Assembly: GCA_002786025.1 (NCBI GenBank)
Contig: NHNW01000006.1
Span: 1 to 64,000, forward strand
DNA from: Zasmidium citrigriseum
Lineage: Eukaryota; Ascomycota; Dothideomycetes; Mycosphaerellales; Mycosphaerellaceae
Reading direction: 5' to 3'
DNA: 64,000 nucleotides
This document shows positions 13,001 to 24,394 of this stretch, in pieces. Under the pieces are notes generated by a model, which was given only the letters and a program-made list of their open reading frames with translations, searched no databases and was not told the origin of the DNA. The position numbers and the translations under genes were made by a program. The number at the start of each line of letters is the position of its first letter. The first letter of the stretch is position 1.

Positions 13001-16000
13001 ACTAGTAAATTATATACGGACTAGATTAACTTAGTCCTTAAAGTGTCCTAGGTTTTCTTATTAGCCTCTAACGCTTAATACTCGGCTTCTATAGTTATAG
13101 TAGCGCCTAGTACCTATAGTTTCTCTTAGTATCGTAGATATCCTCTTTAGTTAAGGCTATAGTCCCTTAGCTAGATCTTTACCTTAATCTAGCTAGGTAG
13201 AGTATAGGCTCCGTCGTAAATAGTATAAAGAATAGCCTAGTACACCTTATCCTTCTCGATAGCTTCTACCTATAGGTTATTAAGCTCGGCTTCCTAGAAA
13301 GGGCCGCTAGGCTCTAGGTCGTTTACCTTAGGGTCTATACTCGTTTTAGTAGGTAGTATTATAGTTAGTTCTATCTAATAGGGGGTAAGTATATAGCTAA
13401 TCGTAGTAGGTTCTAAGCTTAAAGACTCGGGGGCTAGTATAACTTAAGTAATAGTTAGGTAGCTACTACCTACCTAATTTAGTACGCGATCTAGGTCTAA
13501 AAAGTAGCGAAACCGCGAGAGTTTGTCGTTAGCTCCTAACATATCCTACTCTCTTCTCGAAAGGGCGTCTAAGACTACTACTTTAGTACCTAGCCTATAA
13601 ATTAAGGAGAACTAGAACTTAGTAAGGGTCTCCTACTAACGAATCTATCGTTCTAATAGCTACCTCTTTACTATAAAGTACTCTAGGTTCTTATAGTCCG
13701 TCTAAATTATAAAGGGACTATAAGCCTTTAGCTCGGGTTCCTAGAACTTAATACTAGATACTACTATAAGTATTTCTTTATTATAGATATTATAGTTAAT
13801 CTTAGACTTATTAAGCTTCTATAAGAAGAAGCCTACTAGTCTACGGACTCCGTTCTTTTCTTATATAAGAGCGCTACCTATTATAAAACTACTATAATCT
13901 ATCTCGAGGAAGGTTAGAAGCGTCGGGTCCTACTAGGTAAGTACTAGAGCCTAATAAAACTTGTCTTTTAGCGATTCGAAGGCACGTTCCTAGTCCTCTC
14001 CCTAGGAGAACGTCGTGCCTTTACTAGTAAGCGCCGTTAAAGGTACGGTAATCTTCGAATAGTTAGGTATAAATATATAGTAGTAGTTAGTAAACCCTAG
14101 GAATCTCTATACCTCTTTCTATATCCTAGGTACTACCTATTTTCTTATAGCTTCTACCTTCTTAGGGTTAGTAGATACCCCTTTACTATTAGCGTAAATA
14201 ATAAACCTAAGGTACTTAATCTACTTCTATACGAACTCGCTCTTATCTAGGTTAATATATAGGCCTCCTTTCTAAAGTTTATAGAGAACGGTACGAACTT
14301 TATAGAAATAATCTTCTTTCGTACTATTAGAGTAGATAATTACGTTATCGATATAGGCTAAGGCGAAATCGTCTAAGTATTCCTATAATAAAGTATTAAT
14401 ATACTATTAAAATATTACTAGAGCTCTCGATAACCTAAACGGATATATAAGCTATTTAAAGGAGCTAAATCTAGTATAGAAGGCGGTCTTATACTTATAG
14501 CCTTCCGCTATTCTAATCTAGTAGAACGCTAAAACGACGTCGACCTTCGTTAACTACTTAGCTTTCGTAAGATTTCGTAAGGTCTCTAGTATTAAGGGAA
14601 GCGGGTACCTATCCTACTTTATAAGAGCGTTTAGTCCTCTATAATTATAATAGAAACGTAAACCTCTACCTAGCTTCCGAATAAAAAGTATAGAAGCTAT
14701 AGCTTCTAAGTTAGAAGGCTAGATATAGCCTATTTAAAGGAGCTCGTCTAGCGTCTTCCGTAATACGAGTAGCTCCTACTTCGATATACTATATAGAGGG
14801 CCTTAGGGGAGTATAGGCTAGGATCCGTCGGGTTTCTTATAGAGCTCGATACGATAGTCGATACCTAGCCTATAGAGGGCTAACTTCTTAGCCTCCTAAT
14901 AATAAAATAGCGGAGCTAGGTCCTAGACCTCGGGAGGTAGTCGTTTTTATAGAGCCTCTATAGTTAGGTATTCCTTAAGCTTAAGTACCTTCTTAATATC
15001 CTCTACTATAGCCGTAGTAAGCGTAGTAAAACTAGTAGAGAGCGTAGCTACGCTCCTACTATCCTTAAACTCGTAATAGTTACGCCTCTCCTATATCTAT
15101 CGTTTTACTCGTCTATAGTAGAACTACTACTTTTTAGACGTAGTCCTAACTTTATTATATACCTTCTAGAGATTTCCTAAGATTAGTAGGAATACTAGGC
15201 TTAGTACTACGTATATATATACCGTCTATAGGTATCCGTCGATTTCTATATAGAAAGCGACTATACTAATAATATTCGCGCCCTTTATTACTAAGGACGC
15301 TCCTTTTACTTTATAGACTTCGTAGCTTACGTAGCTTAGTCTAAGGCCTTTTATAAGGCTAGCGTTAATTATAGTATAATATTAATAACCTTTATTAATA
15401 AGAGTAGAGGTTCTAACGTTATTTTATAGGACTACGTTAGTATATATAAGGTTTCTATTTATGTCCTCCTTAACTCTATTCTATTTTTCTACTAATATTT
15501 AGGTAACTCCTAGCTCCTAACTCTAAGTAGGAGCTACTCTTTTCCCTAATCTTTATCGTCGTTCTCTACGGGTTCTTCGTTAGCCTCTAGTAAAGGCTAC
15601 GTAAGGGTAGCGTTAATTATAGTAGGCTATACTATAGGTACGTAGGGGTAGTTATAAATACGGTATCCGCCTACTCTATAGTAGAAGTAGAGCTTCTTCT
15701 TACGGCGTCTCTCCCTTTCTATATTATTAACCTACTTAGCTCTTTATTTCCTACTAGAGGGAGGTCGTCCTCCTCCTAAGCCTCCTTAGCGCCCTTCGCG
15801 TCCTTTACTATAGTTACTACTAGTTTGCGCGTTATTTATAACGACGTCCCTATTAGAGTCGGTTTAGGGTACTACTATAGGAACTAGGTATAGTTACGCG
15901 CTACCTAGGGTAGAACTTATAGAGTCCTTACCCTTCTTCTCTAACTATCTTCTATTAGCTACTTTAAACTAGTTAGTATTCTCGTAGTTAGTTATAATCC

Positions 16001-16835
16001 TTTCTACCTCCTTAGTAAAGCGGTAGTAGTCCGTATACTTAGCTATAGTAACTATATTAGAAGTAGTAGAGTTTAAGAATAAGTTCTTAAGGTACCTAAT
16101 CTTAGATACGTTAGTCTAGTAGCTTCCGCTAGCTAATAGTAGGAGTCCGTCGAAATCTAGCTAGTATTCGTACTATAGCTACCTATTAGTATACTTAAGT
16201 ACTATTAGTTTCTCTAGTATCTTCGTAGCTTCGTTACTATCTACGAAAATATTTTCGAGTTACGTAAAGAAAACGATAGGATCCTTACTACTAGTTAGGT
16301 AGCCGTATTCCTAGAAGTGTCTTATCTAGGCTCGCTTATTAGTAGGTAGGGTATTGTAGATAACGTTCTAGTAATATTCCGCGAGGAGCGAGGGTCTTAG
16401 CGTAGAACGTACGTAGTAAGAGCTCTAAATCCGACTAAAATAGTCGTAGAACGTATTAGTCTAGCTATCCTAGGTAGGTAGTCTCTATTCCCTAGGTTCT
16501 ATAGTTTCCTATATAGGGACTATAGGCGCGGCGGCGGTCGTCGCGGTAGAAGGTTAAAGGGCCTCTACTAAACGCTATAGGAGCTTATTCGTAGTAGCTT
16601 CTTAGTACTAGCTTAGACTAGCTACCGTAGTTTATTAAGCGGCCTCCGACTATTAGAGCGTAGCTCTTATTAACTATAATTTAGTCTCTATCGTCTACTA
16701 GCGATTATATATCTCTTTAAGAATACGCTATATAGTAGCTAGCGTTAGCTTCTACCTAGGGGAGTTATTCCCTAGAGTATTTACGTTAGCTTCCGCGAAG
16801 AAGCTCGAGGTATTTATAATATTAATCGAACCTAA

Positions 16836-17023
16836 TATTATAGGTAAGTAGCGTATATACTAAAGCTCGATATAGTATATAATAGGTTCGATAAAGAAGG
16901 AAAGAGGAATCTATCTATTAGGGACTAAGGAGAAAAGCGTAGTACGCTAAGCCTCCTTATAGCTAAGAGTACGGGCTTAATACCTTAGGCTAGTACTAAG
17001 CTTATAGAGTATCGCCCTTTATA
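16836..17023 (-). repeat. 5' LTR of nested element (188 bp)
   Basis: Second copy of the LTR, same length and orientation as 9,853-10,040. The outer chromovirus resumes immediately after it following the GACG duplication. On the minus strand the element-internal sequence next to it starts TTAGGTTCGATT, a possible RIPped primer-binding site (former TTGG), not assigned to a tRNA. Confidence 0.88.
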
Positions 17024-17345
17024 GACGAGTTAGCGTATAGGCGTATCGCCTAGTACTACCTTCGAACTTTAAGATCTATAATATCTTCTATATCTCTCTA
17101 CTAGAACCTTAGTATAGAGATACTACTAGCGAGACGTAGAAGAATAATATACCCCTTACTAATAAGGAGAACGAGTAGGAGGTTAAGAAGGTTCTTAATT
17201 AAAGAAGGAAGAAGAAGAAGACTTAATATTTAGTATAGTAGCGTAGGTAGCTAGAGGAATATAATAGCTAGGAATCTACTAAGTATCTTAAAAACTCGAA
17301 GGAAAAGCTCGAAGCTTTCGAAAAGACTATAAAGCGAAAGTAAAG
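17024..17345 (+). mobile_element. Ty3/gypsy chromovirus relic, right part (integrase tail and chromodomain)
   Basis: The plus-strand frame resumes with AYRLVLPSNFKIYN followed by FYISLLEP, the conserved end of gypsy integrases (HVSLLEP block). The chromodomain lies at about 17,165-17,345: E-VKKVLN, then RRKKKKT-YLV, then LEEYNS-ESTKYLKN. The Trp positions are now stops. This is the direct continuation of the element broken at 9,852, which proves the nested order of insertion. No 3' LTR was identified beyond it. Confidence 0.82.
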
Positions 17346-18745
17346 GCAAAAAGAAGGAAATTAAGAAAGATTAAAGTTATAAAGAAGCTTTTATTATAGA
17401 TCCCTAAAGGGACTACTTAAAGTATAGAGTAAGCGCTACGAAGGTAGAACGTAAGAGTAAAGTAACTATCTACTCTTTGCCTATAGCCTTATCGATAGCT
17501 ATAATAGCCTCCTCTTCTACTATATAGCTAGTAAGCTATAAATAAATTAGTATAAGTCTCGACTACGAATTAACGATAAAAGACCTACTTAACGAATACT
17601 AGTAGTAATTCCCTAAAGGGACTAAGCGATAGACTCGATAGCCTTGCTATTAATAGTAGTAGAGGTAGTAGTAGTAGTAGTAGTAGGCTTACGCTTCGCC
17701 TACGACTAAGATAGAGTCTACTTAAAGGCTATAATAGCCTTACCTACTATAGTACGAGTAATAGCGACTATTACCTTATTAGTATACGAAACGAAAGATT
17801 AACGAAGTTAAAAGAAAATATACTAACTTTATTAGAGTAAGCTACCTTCTAACTACTATCCTCTAGTATACGATTCTCCTCTACTAAGGTATTACGAGTA
17901 GTATAAGCGCTCTCTACTATAGTAAAGGCCTTATATACTAGAAGCGAAACGACCTCGACGTACTTATACTTAATACTCTTATAGCGCTAATACTTAGTAG
18001 GAGTACCGCTAAAGACCGCGTTATAGGTATAGTTCTTAGGCGTACTATCTACGAAGGTATTAGTAAAAAATTAACTTTAAGTAATAGTAAAGAAAAATTA
18101 CTAGCTTAAAGGTAACTTAGGTACTAAGCGTAGAAGGTAATAGTAAGTACGCGAGCGCGAGTAGGGACGCTAGAAGATATAGGGGTATCGCGTAAGGAGC
18201 GAGTATACGCTATAATAGTATATTTAAAGTTTTTAAAGTTCTTATATATATAAAGTATATAGTATCGAGTATAAAGAGTACTCGATATACTAGCTAGTCG
18301 TACCTAGAGTTTTATACGACTAGTTACTATACGGTAAGCTATATAGTAACGCTAGTCTTCGACTAAGAAACGAATTAAGAAGGTACGCTTTTTATATATA
18401 ATTCTTAAAGAACTTACTACTAGGCTATTAATCTAGTACTAGTAATTAGACGGCTAGTTCTTTTTATTAATATATCTTTAGTCGTATAATCTACGTAGAT
18501 ATAACGATATCGATTTAATCGATTAGGTTCGATTCCCTATAAATTTAGTAGTATTTTATACTAAAAGGAGCGTTACTATACTTCGCTCCTTCGATAGACC
18601 CTCGTTTTAGGTACGACGCTTACCTAGATACCTCTCCCTAGTAACTATATCGAATCTTCTAGAACCTAGATAGTAATAGCGGTTTCGAGCTACGATTTAA
18701 CGACTTCTTATATAGTTTTCGAATAAGCTAAGGATAGCTTATATT

Positions 18746-18775
18746 AAGGGGGAGGTAATTATAAAGGTAGGATTA
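18746..18775 (+). other. Candidate polypurine tract and LTR start of a third retroelement
   Basis: AAGGGGGAGG at 18,746-18,755 is followed by TAATTATAAAGG, which could be a RIPped TG-type LTR start. The preceding context (AGCTTATATTAAGGGGGAGG) is typical of Ty1/copia 3' ends. No partner LTR is visible in the window, so the call is weak. Confidence 0.25.
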
Positions 18776-20446
18776 GGAGGTAAAGTTAGAAGCCTAGTCT
18801 TAGTAGCTAGGTTAGCGGATCTAATTAGCTAGGGAAAAGAGGTTAGGCGTAATACCTACGAATCGTAGGGGTTACGTACCTTAGTATAGAGAATAGAAAT
18901 AGAGAGCTATAGATCCTAGTATATTAGATCCCCGTAGGTCTAGTATAATAGAGATTTAAATAAGAGACGTATACGTCTCGAGTAAAAGGTAGAAATTAGT
19001 TTATCTTTAGACCCTTAGTTTAGTCGAGGGCGTTCTATATACTATAATATACCCTTCGAGTAGATAGCTACTCTATTACGTTACGCCTACGCTATAGCTT
19101 TTCCGTACTAGCTTCCTCTATACGTAGAGTACTAGCTCGTTATTATACTCGCCTTTCCGCGTTAGTTAGATACTAGTATCTAGTAGCGTTATTATAAGGT
19201 AGTTCGATAACTCTAAAGTAAGAAGAGTATATACTATTACTATAAAGATATAACTTATACCTAAGGGAGTAAAATATTACTCTTAGCCTAGCTTCTATAC
19301 CTAATTCTTAGAAGATTATACTATTACTAGCTAGACTAAGCTCTAGATCTAAAGTATAGATAATAAGGCCGTCTAGGGTAGTTATATACTAGATCTTCTC
19401 GCTATTACTAGCGTAGTAGCTAGAATAGGTAGCTTACTACCTCTAAGCGTCTTTAGGCTAAGTAAACTTATAAAAGATACTATTAATAAATCCCTAGAGT
19501 AGTCTATTACTATAGCTAGCTTATCTTATCTTATAGTAGTACCTTTAGAGCGTCTTAAGATTATTAAGAGCTAGCTACTAGTAGATTATAGGCCTAAAGT
19601 ACTTATAGAGATCCTTAGTAGCTCTATTAATTATATAGGATATCTAACCCTACGCCTAGCTATACTCTATTATATTATAATATTAATAGCTATATACTAG
19701 CCTATAAGCGAGCGTAAATAGTATATACTCTAGCTCTACTTAGTAGTAGTATTAGCCGTCCTTATCGCTTAGATATCTTACTATCTTATAGCTAAAGAGT
19801 ATTAAAGCTAGCTACCTTATCTATACCTTTAAAAAACGAGTCTACTTAATTACGTTATTATCTAGAAAGTCGTCTAAGGACTATTCGAAGTATAGATACT
19901 AGAAAGTAAAGGACTCGCTATTATTATTAATTAAGGGTAGTAGTACGCCTTACTAAACGTCTTATAACTTAAGCTCCTCTTCCTCTATAATAGTAGTAAG
20001 TAGTAGTAATAATAGCTACTAGCTTATAATTATAGATTAGATATCTATTAAGAAACTAAGAAGTCTAGGTAGTAGCTATTACGCGCTAAAGTTAACGCGT
20101 AAATAATATATACTTATAAGGCTTATTATAGCTTAACTTACTTCTAAAAAAGGTATAGTTTCTACTAGCTTAGTAGTTACATTATGACATTAGCTAACAA
20201 GGTATCTACAGGCAATATCGATGTATTAATATGACGCCAAACCCTTCTCAGAACCACCCATGGTGCGGCGGTAAAACTGGTTTAATAGCGAGAAGAGGTC
20301 TTTGTTCGGTTTCACGTGAGCCTGGACCCTGGCGAGCTTACGCATCGCTGTACGAACCGCCCAAGGCGACAACAACATCGCCCTCCTTTCTCTCCTGCGA
20401 CCCGTTACACACATACACCACACATCTCGGACTGACCACAAGCAAC

Positions 20447-21739
20447 ATGATGAGCCGCTCGGTCGGCGTCTTGGCCTGCGCGTTGACCGCCAGCGCTTTC
20501 CTTCTCCCTCCGAACGTTGCCCCGGCTGACAGCGAGGCTGTCGCGCTATCCATCGACCGCCCGCCGGTGAACGCGAAGAGCGTCGTTCTCCAGCTGCCAT
20601 GCTCCGAATGCGCATTCTCTGGCAAGCAAGAGAAGATTGAGGATGTAGAGGCGGAGGATGATGGGCTGTTTTGGATCCAAGGCGGCGCCAACAATGTTAT
20701 TGTCAACATGACCGTCTCCGACGACGGCGAGCGTTTGGAAGTCAATGGCGAACCAATCTACCCTATTGGCCTTCAAATCGCGGACATGTTCCACAGCCAC
20801 AAGATCTATGTCAACCAGGTTCCTCAATCCGCTTCCTGGGAAGACATCAACTCGGGGAATGCCAAGACCACTCCCCTCGAGGTTACTGGGCATGGAGTCT
20901 CGATCATTGAGGAGAACGTGGTCTCGCCAGAGGGCGATATCTTGATCCCAATCAAGCACACTATCTTTGAATTGGAGCACCAGCCCGTGTCTCTTGACGA
21001 AGTGACAATCCAACTTCTCAAGACCCACAAGGGCGAACTGCTCATTGTACACGCCGAGACCAAGGCACAACCGAAGCCACGACCCGATGATTTCTTTGGA
21101 CCTCCTCCTGAGGAAATGGACGAGGACTTCCTGTTCCCCTTCCCGCCATCAAAGGATGATCCTCCAGGCCCACCACCGGCCGATTTTGGCAAGCACAAGG
21201 AGTGCAAGAACCTACCAGCCGCTATCTGCAAGTTCCGCAACATTGTTGAGGACAAGATCATGGGCATGAAGAAGGGTGGCTGCCATGGACGCAAGGGAGG
21301 CAGACCGCACATGGGCAAGCTTCCTGGTCACATTAAGGGCCCTCACTTCCCTCGCCCAGATGGCATGCCAGGCAGACCGCACCACCACGGCCGCCCTCAC
21401 CATATGAGGCCGCATGGTCACCACGGTCACCACAGACATCACTTCATGCACGCTTTTACTCGCGGTCTTGCTGCCGTGCTCATCCCTACCATGGCTGGTG
21501 TGGCTGTCGGCATGACCGTCTCTCTCCTTGGGCTCTTGGTCGGACGTCTCATCGGCTTCCTTTGGATCAAGTTCTACCGTGGTGGTCGCCGGGGCTACGC
21601 AAGCGTGGCTCTTGATGAGACTGCGGCCGACAAAGCCGACTCCGAGAAGGAGGTCATGATCGAGGAGGAGGCCATCGAAGCGCCACCGGTCTACGAAGAG
21701 GCGCCCGCTTACGAGGAGGCGGTCAAGACGCAGAAGTGA
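20447..21739 (+). CDS. His/Pro-rich secretory-pathway membrane protein (DUF7728-like)
   Basis: A 430-residue single-exon protein. The first of two adjacent ATGs gives MMSRSVGVLACALTASAFLL, a clean signal peptide, so I prefer it to an ATG in the same frame 216 bases upstream. The lumenal part has a beta-rich N-terminal domain with a C-x-x-C pair (LPCSECAF), a Pro/Asp-rich stretch, and a His-rich stretch around residues 305-333. One or two hydrophobic segments (about 339-375) are followed by a short acidic cytoplasmic tail with Tyr/Pro motifs (PPVYEEAPAYEE) that look like WW-domain or arrestin-type sorting sites. I think this is the DUF7728 family of filamentous ascomycetes; no function is known to me. 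It is the first intact gene after the RIP island, only 270 bp from its edge, and shows no RIP damage. Confidence 0.8.
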   Translation: MMSRSVGVLACALTASAFLLPPNVAPADSEAVALSIDRPPVNAKSVVLQLPCSECAFSGKQEKIEDVEAEDDGLFWIQGGANNVIVNMTVSDDGERLEVNGEPIYPIGLQIADMFHSHKIYVNQVPQSASWEDINSGNAKTTPLEVTGHGVSIIEENVVSPEGDILIPIKHTIFELEHQPVSLDEVTIQLLKTHKGELLIVHAETKAQPKPRPDDFFGPPPEEMDEDFLFPFPPSKDDPPGPPPADFGKHKECKNLPAAICKFRNIVEDKIMGMKKGGCHGRKGGRPHMGKLPGHIKGPHFPRPDGMPGRPHHHGRPHHMRPHGHHGHHRHHFMHAFTRGLAAVLIPTMAGVAVGMTVSLLGLLVGRLIGFLWIKFYRGGRRGYASVALDETAADKADSEKEVMIEEEAIEAPPVYEEAPAYEEAVKTQK

Positions 21740-23223
21740 GAGCTGATATGTGTTAGATTTCTTCCAGGCGATGTGGTAAAGGAAGCTTACAAGGCAATGG
21801 CGCGGATTTTGGGCGTTTTACTGTAAAACTACAAATGCTACCACGAGGCAACTTTTCTTTGATGTTGAACACAGCACGCTGCCTTTTTCTTGCACAACTC
21901 ACTCCCGCCGCCGGTCCCGTTCTTCCGCCCTTTGCTGCCGTTTTACCAACTCACCTCTTAGACTGGAGTCTGTCAGTGATGGAGTCGCGGGCTCGCGGCT
22001 GGCTTGACCTTGGGCTCTCGAAATAATACGCGTTGGGCCAGGGTGGATTGGGTGGGCATTACCCCAATGGAGACTGCCCTCCGATGCCACGAGTTGCCGG
22101 ACATTGCGGAGCGAAGTCAGCGATCATGCTCTCCCAGCCAGAATCCCGATCGATGGAGCCACATGACGTTCGGGCTGCTGCTGGGCCTGGGCGCCAGGCG
22201 TCAAACTCAATCCGCACCTGCATCTGTCGGCACTCGCCCACTCGCCTCAGTGGAAGTGCACACACGCTCCTCGCATCATGACCGGTCATGATTCGAAAGC
22301 TGAGTTGATGGGGGTGCTGTGCGACTCGTGGCAGTCGCACTGTGCTCGCTCGATCATGAGGACGGCGACACCAGGCCCCGAGGATCGCGGCTTGTCTGCT
22401 GTCTGTATTCCCTACTCCGACTTCACGGGCCCGGGGGCGTTTGCGACGGGCACACACACGTGGCTGCCGTGGCGTCATCCGACCGACAACCTTGTGCGCG
22501 GTAGAGTTGGAAAAATTGTCAGACTTGAAGGGCCTCGCCAGCAGACCAACCGGCAGCGCGACTTTCAGCCACGGTGGGCTGCATCCGCTCGCTCTGGGCG
22601 CTTGGGACCGATGCAGAGCGCACGCAGCGAGCAGAAGCGTACGTACTCGTTTCTTGAGAGAAAGCGGTAGGCAAGGCGCGGTGCGGCAGCTTGTGCTCCG
22701 CGGTAGGCCGTGAAAGCGTTGACTACTGCTAGAATATAGGTACCGCGAAGTCCCTACATGGTGGCTTGGGTTAGCAACGACCCTTTCAACCTCTTCATCA
22801 TCACTTGGGCAAGACTGTCCGACGCAAGCTAGAGCGGCTCTAGACCTTAGTCGTGCACACAGAACGATACCCTCGATAAACTCTCCACGACGACTCGCAC
22901 ACAAACCCGCTTTAATCCGTATCGGGCAGGAACTACACCTCTTGTACGCCTCATGGGATCAGCCGTACAGCTTCTTTAGCATTGTATTACGACCTTCAAA
23001 GAAGACTCCTGCGTGAACGCCCAATACTACCACACTACACCAAGCGCTTCTTCCTCCTTGGCCTTGCAGCACCGACTGAAAGTCTCGAATGCCTCGAGCG
23101 TACAAAGAACGCCCGCCTCACGGAAGATATATCTCATCGCCGTGACCCAGCCCCAGGCGTCTGGTATAGATCGCCGACGATTCCCTCACATCGCCCGATC
23201 TCCAACGCAGAACAAGACCAACT
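21740..23223. other. Intergenic, no supported gene
   Basis: About 1.5 kb, partly GC-rich. A 281-codon open frame on the minus strand (22,059-22,904) has an Arg/Pro/Cys-rich composition typical of chance frames and is not called. I see no repeat or RNA gene. Confidence 0.5.
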
Positions 23224-23793
23224 ATGCCCTCCAACAAGGAACTTCGCTTTGCTCTGTGCAGCTGCGGCAAACCCGTCTACGAGGATCTTGGTTTCTGCCT
23301 GCCTTGCCTGCAAGCCCAATCGAAACAGTACCAACGATTCACTCTCCCAATGCGGCCGGCACAACAACACACTCCGCCACCGAGCCAGCCTGGTAGTCCT
23401 CGACGGACGACCGAAGTGCCTGCTCGGACTAGTCGAGCCAACGAAGTCATCACCCAAGCATTCGCACAAGAAGGCAGCGATGCTCACCTTTTCCCGGCTT
23501 CGCTATATCGAATGCCAGCACGCTCTACATCAAGAACCAGTTCCGAATCATCCTCACGACGGCCTTCCGATTCTCCTAGTCGGCCTTCATCCCGAACATT
23601 GGCTCCATCGACAGAGTCGACCAGCACGAGGACATCCCGCTCCACGACACCGGAGATTCGATCATCTGACTACGCTCCTATGGCTGCTGGCTTCGCACGC
23701 CTGAGCATGAAGGAGTCCTTGCAACCACGAAGGTCCGCGAGTGCACGACCGAGTTTCGAGTTGGAGGCGAGGATGTTCAGTGGGCCTGCGTAA
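23224..23793 (+). CDS. Small zinc-ribbon-like hypothetical protein
   Basis: A 189-residue protein starting MPSNKELRFALCSCGKPVYE. The N-terminus carries C-x-C and C-x-x-C pairs about 15 residues apart (CSCGK...FCLPC), the spacing of a small zinc ribbon. The remainder is a disordered Ser/Arg/Pro-rich region (SRTSSESSSRRPSDSPSRPS) with a short conserved-looking segment near the end (YAPMAAGFARLSMKESL). The start is an ATG well placed after a pyrimidine-rich leader. A longer frame overlapping it (22,982-23,704) lacks such organisation. Function unknown; nucleic-acid or protein binding is only a guess from the zinc-ribbon pattern. Confidence 0.55.
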   Translation: MPSNKELRFALCSCGKPVYEDLGFCLPCLQAQSKQYQRFTLPMRPAQQHTPPPSQPGSPRRTTEVPARTSRANEVITQAFAQEGSDAHLFPASLYRMPARSTSRTSSESSSRRPSDSPSRPSSRTLAPSTESTSTRTSRSTTPEIRSSDYAPMAAGFARLSMKESLQPRRSASARPSFELEARMFSGPA

Positions 23794-24394
23794 CTTATGA
23801 TGGAGGTGGAATGGTCTCGGTATCGTCTTTGTTCCTAGCGATTTCAGCGATTATGGTTTGATGAGCAAGGTGTTGGATGGACGAGCGACCACGGTTGCTG
23901 ATGGATTTATTGGATCTGATAGCGTTTGATGTACGACTAGTAGTATGATCTGCTGACGGATAATGGATTTTGCTTACTCTCCTGATCAGCTGAGGTCTGG
24001 ACAACCATCTCAAAACAACCAGGCAAGCCACGAGACCCTTTGCTGTCCTACGGACACGTCTAGACTGAAGCCCATCACGCCATGTATTCCCACTGCGCAG
24101 CCCGCCCAAACATCTCAAGACATCGAGTCCCGTGATGACCCTTGCAGTCCGCGGCCGGTATATCTCGAGACTTCGCGGCTTCGTTTGGGTTGTATGTCGG
24201 GGCAGATGGACAACCCATAAAGGGCCTTTGCTTTCAGCATGATTGTCGTTCGATCTGATCGTTCCAGGCGGACTTTGGCTAGGGTATCGAGTGGTTGAAA
24301 AAGGTGTGGGGTTCGCACTTCGACCTGTGTTCTTTTCCATTGTCGCATCCAAAAGACTCAATCCATTCCAACAACCAGCCACTTCCAAACCACA
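23794..24394. other. Intergenic, no supported gene
   Basis: About 600 bp between the zinc-ribbon-like gene and the small cysteine-rich gene. Open frames on both strands are short and overlap in several phases without domain signal. Confidence 0.5.

Larger units (their letters stand above)
9853..17023 (-). mobile_element. Nested Ty3/gypsy chromovirus, complete but RIPped
   Basis: A 7,171-bp element in minus orientation with identical-length LTRs at both ends, flanked on each side by GACG (9,849-9,852 and 17,024-17,027), a likely target-site duplication. Reading from right to left: a gag region about 16.8-15.7 kb; reverse transcriptase about 14.9-14.0 kb with the catalytic box as YIDN near 14,350; RNase H about 14.0-13.5 kb; integrase about 13.1-12.4 kb with SNRGT near 12,600 and a YYP-T-D block; and a chromodomain near 11,900-11,770 (EPIESLVDTIALDEF). 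A long polypurine tract on the minus strand at 10,044-10,063 abuts the 3' LTR. It interrupts the outer chromovirus between integrase and chromodomain. RIP stops everywhere show it is inactive. Confidence 0.88.
1..20178. repeat. RIP-saturated transposon island
   Basis: The whole stretch lacks CpA and TpG except for a few dozen sites seen by eye, while TpA is very frequent and CpG remains common. This is the signature of repeat-induced point mutation (C to T at CpA on both strands), not of CpG-methylation decay. Because ATG contains TpG, start codons are nearly absent, and CAG, CAA and TGG codons have become stops. Transposon relics are listed separately. Stretches 1-950, 1,430-2,400, 5,300-6,500 and 17,350-20,178 hold the same RIPped sequence, but I could not assign them to a family. 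The left end lies outside the window. The right edge is abrupt: CpA and TpG return at about 20,179. Confidence 0.95.

Noticed and set aside
18475..18545. tRNA-like segment with a GGTTCGATTCC B-box-like motif inside the RIP island
   Set aside because: The T-loop consensus is good and an anticodon-like stem-loop can be drawn, but the acceptor arms do not pair and the D-arm is ambiguous. It may be a RIPped tRNA or SINE remnant; not strong enough to call.
1..20178. CpG-methylation decay as the cause of the TpA-rich island
   Set aside because: CpG is retained while CpA/TpG is lost, which is the opposite of CpG deamination decay.
22059..22904. 281-codon open frame on the minus strand
   Set aside because: Arg/Ser/Cys-rich composition, no motif, and located in a GC-rich intergenic region where chance frames are long.
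22982..23704. 240-codon plus frame overlapping the zinc-ribbon-like gene
   Set aside because: Overlaps the better frame at 23,224-23,793, which has an ATG, a Cys pattern and a consistent protein organisation.
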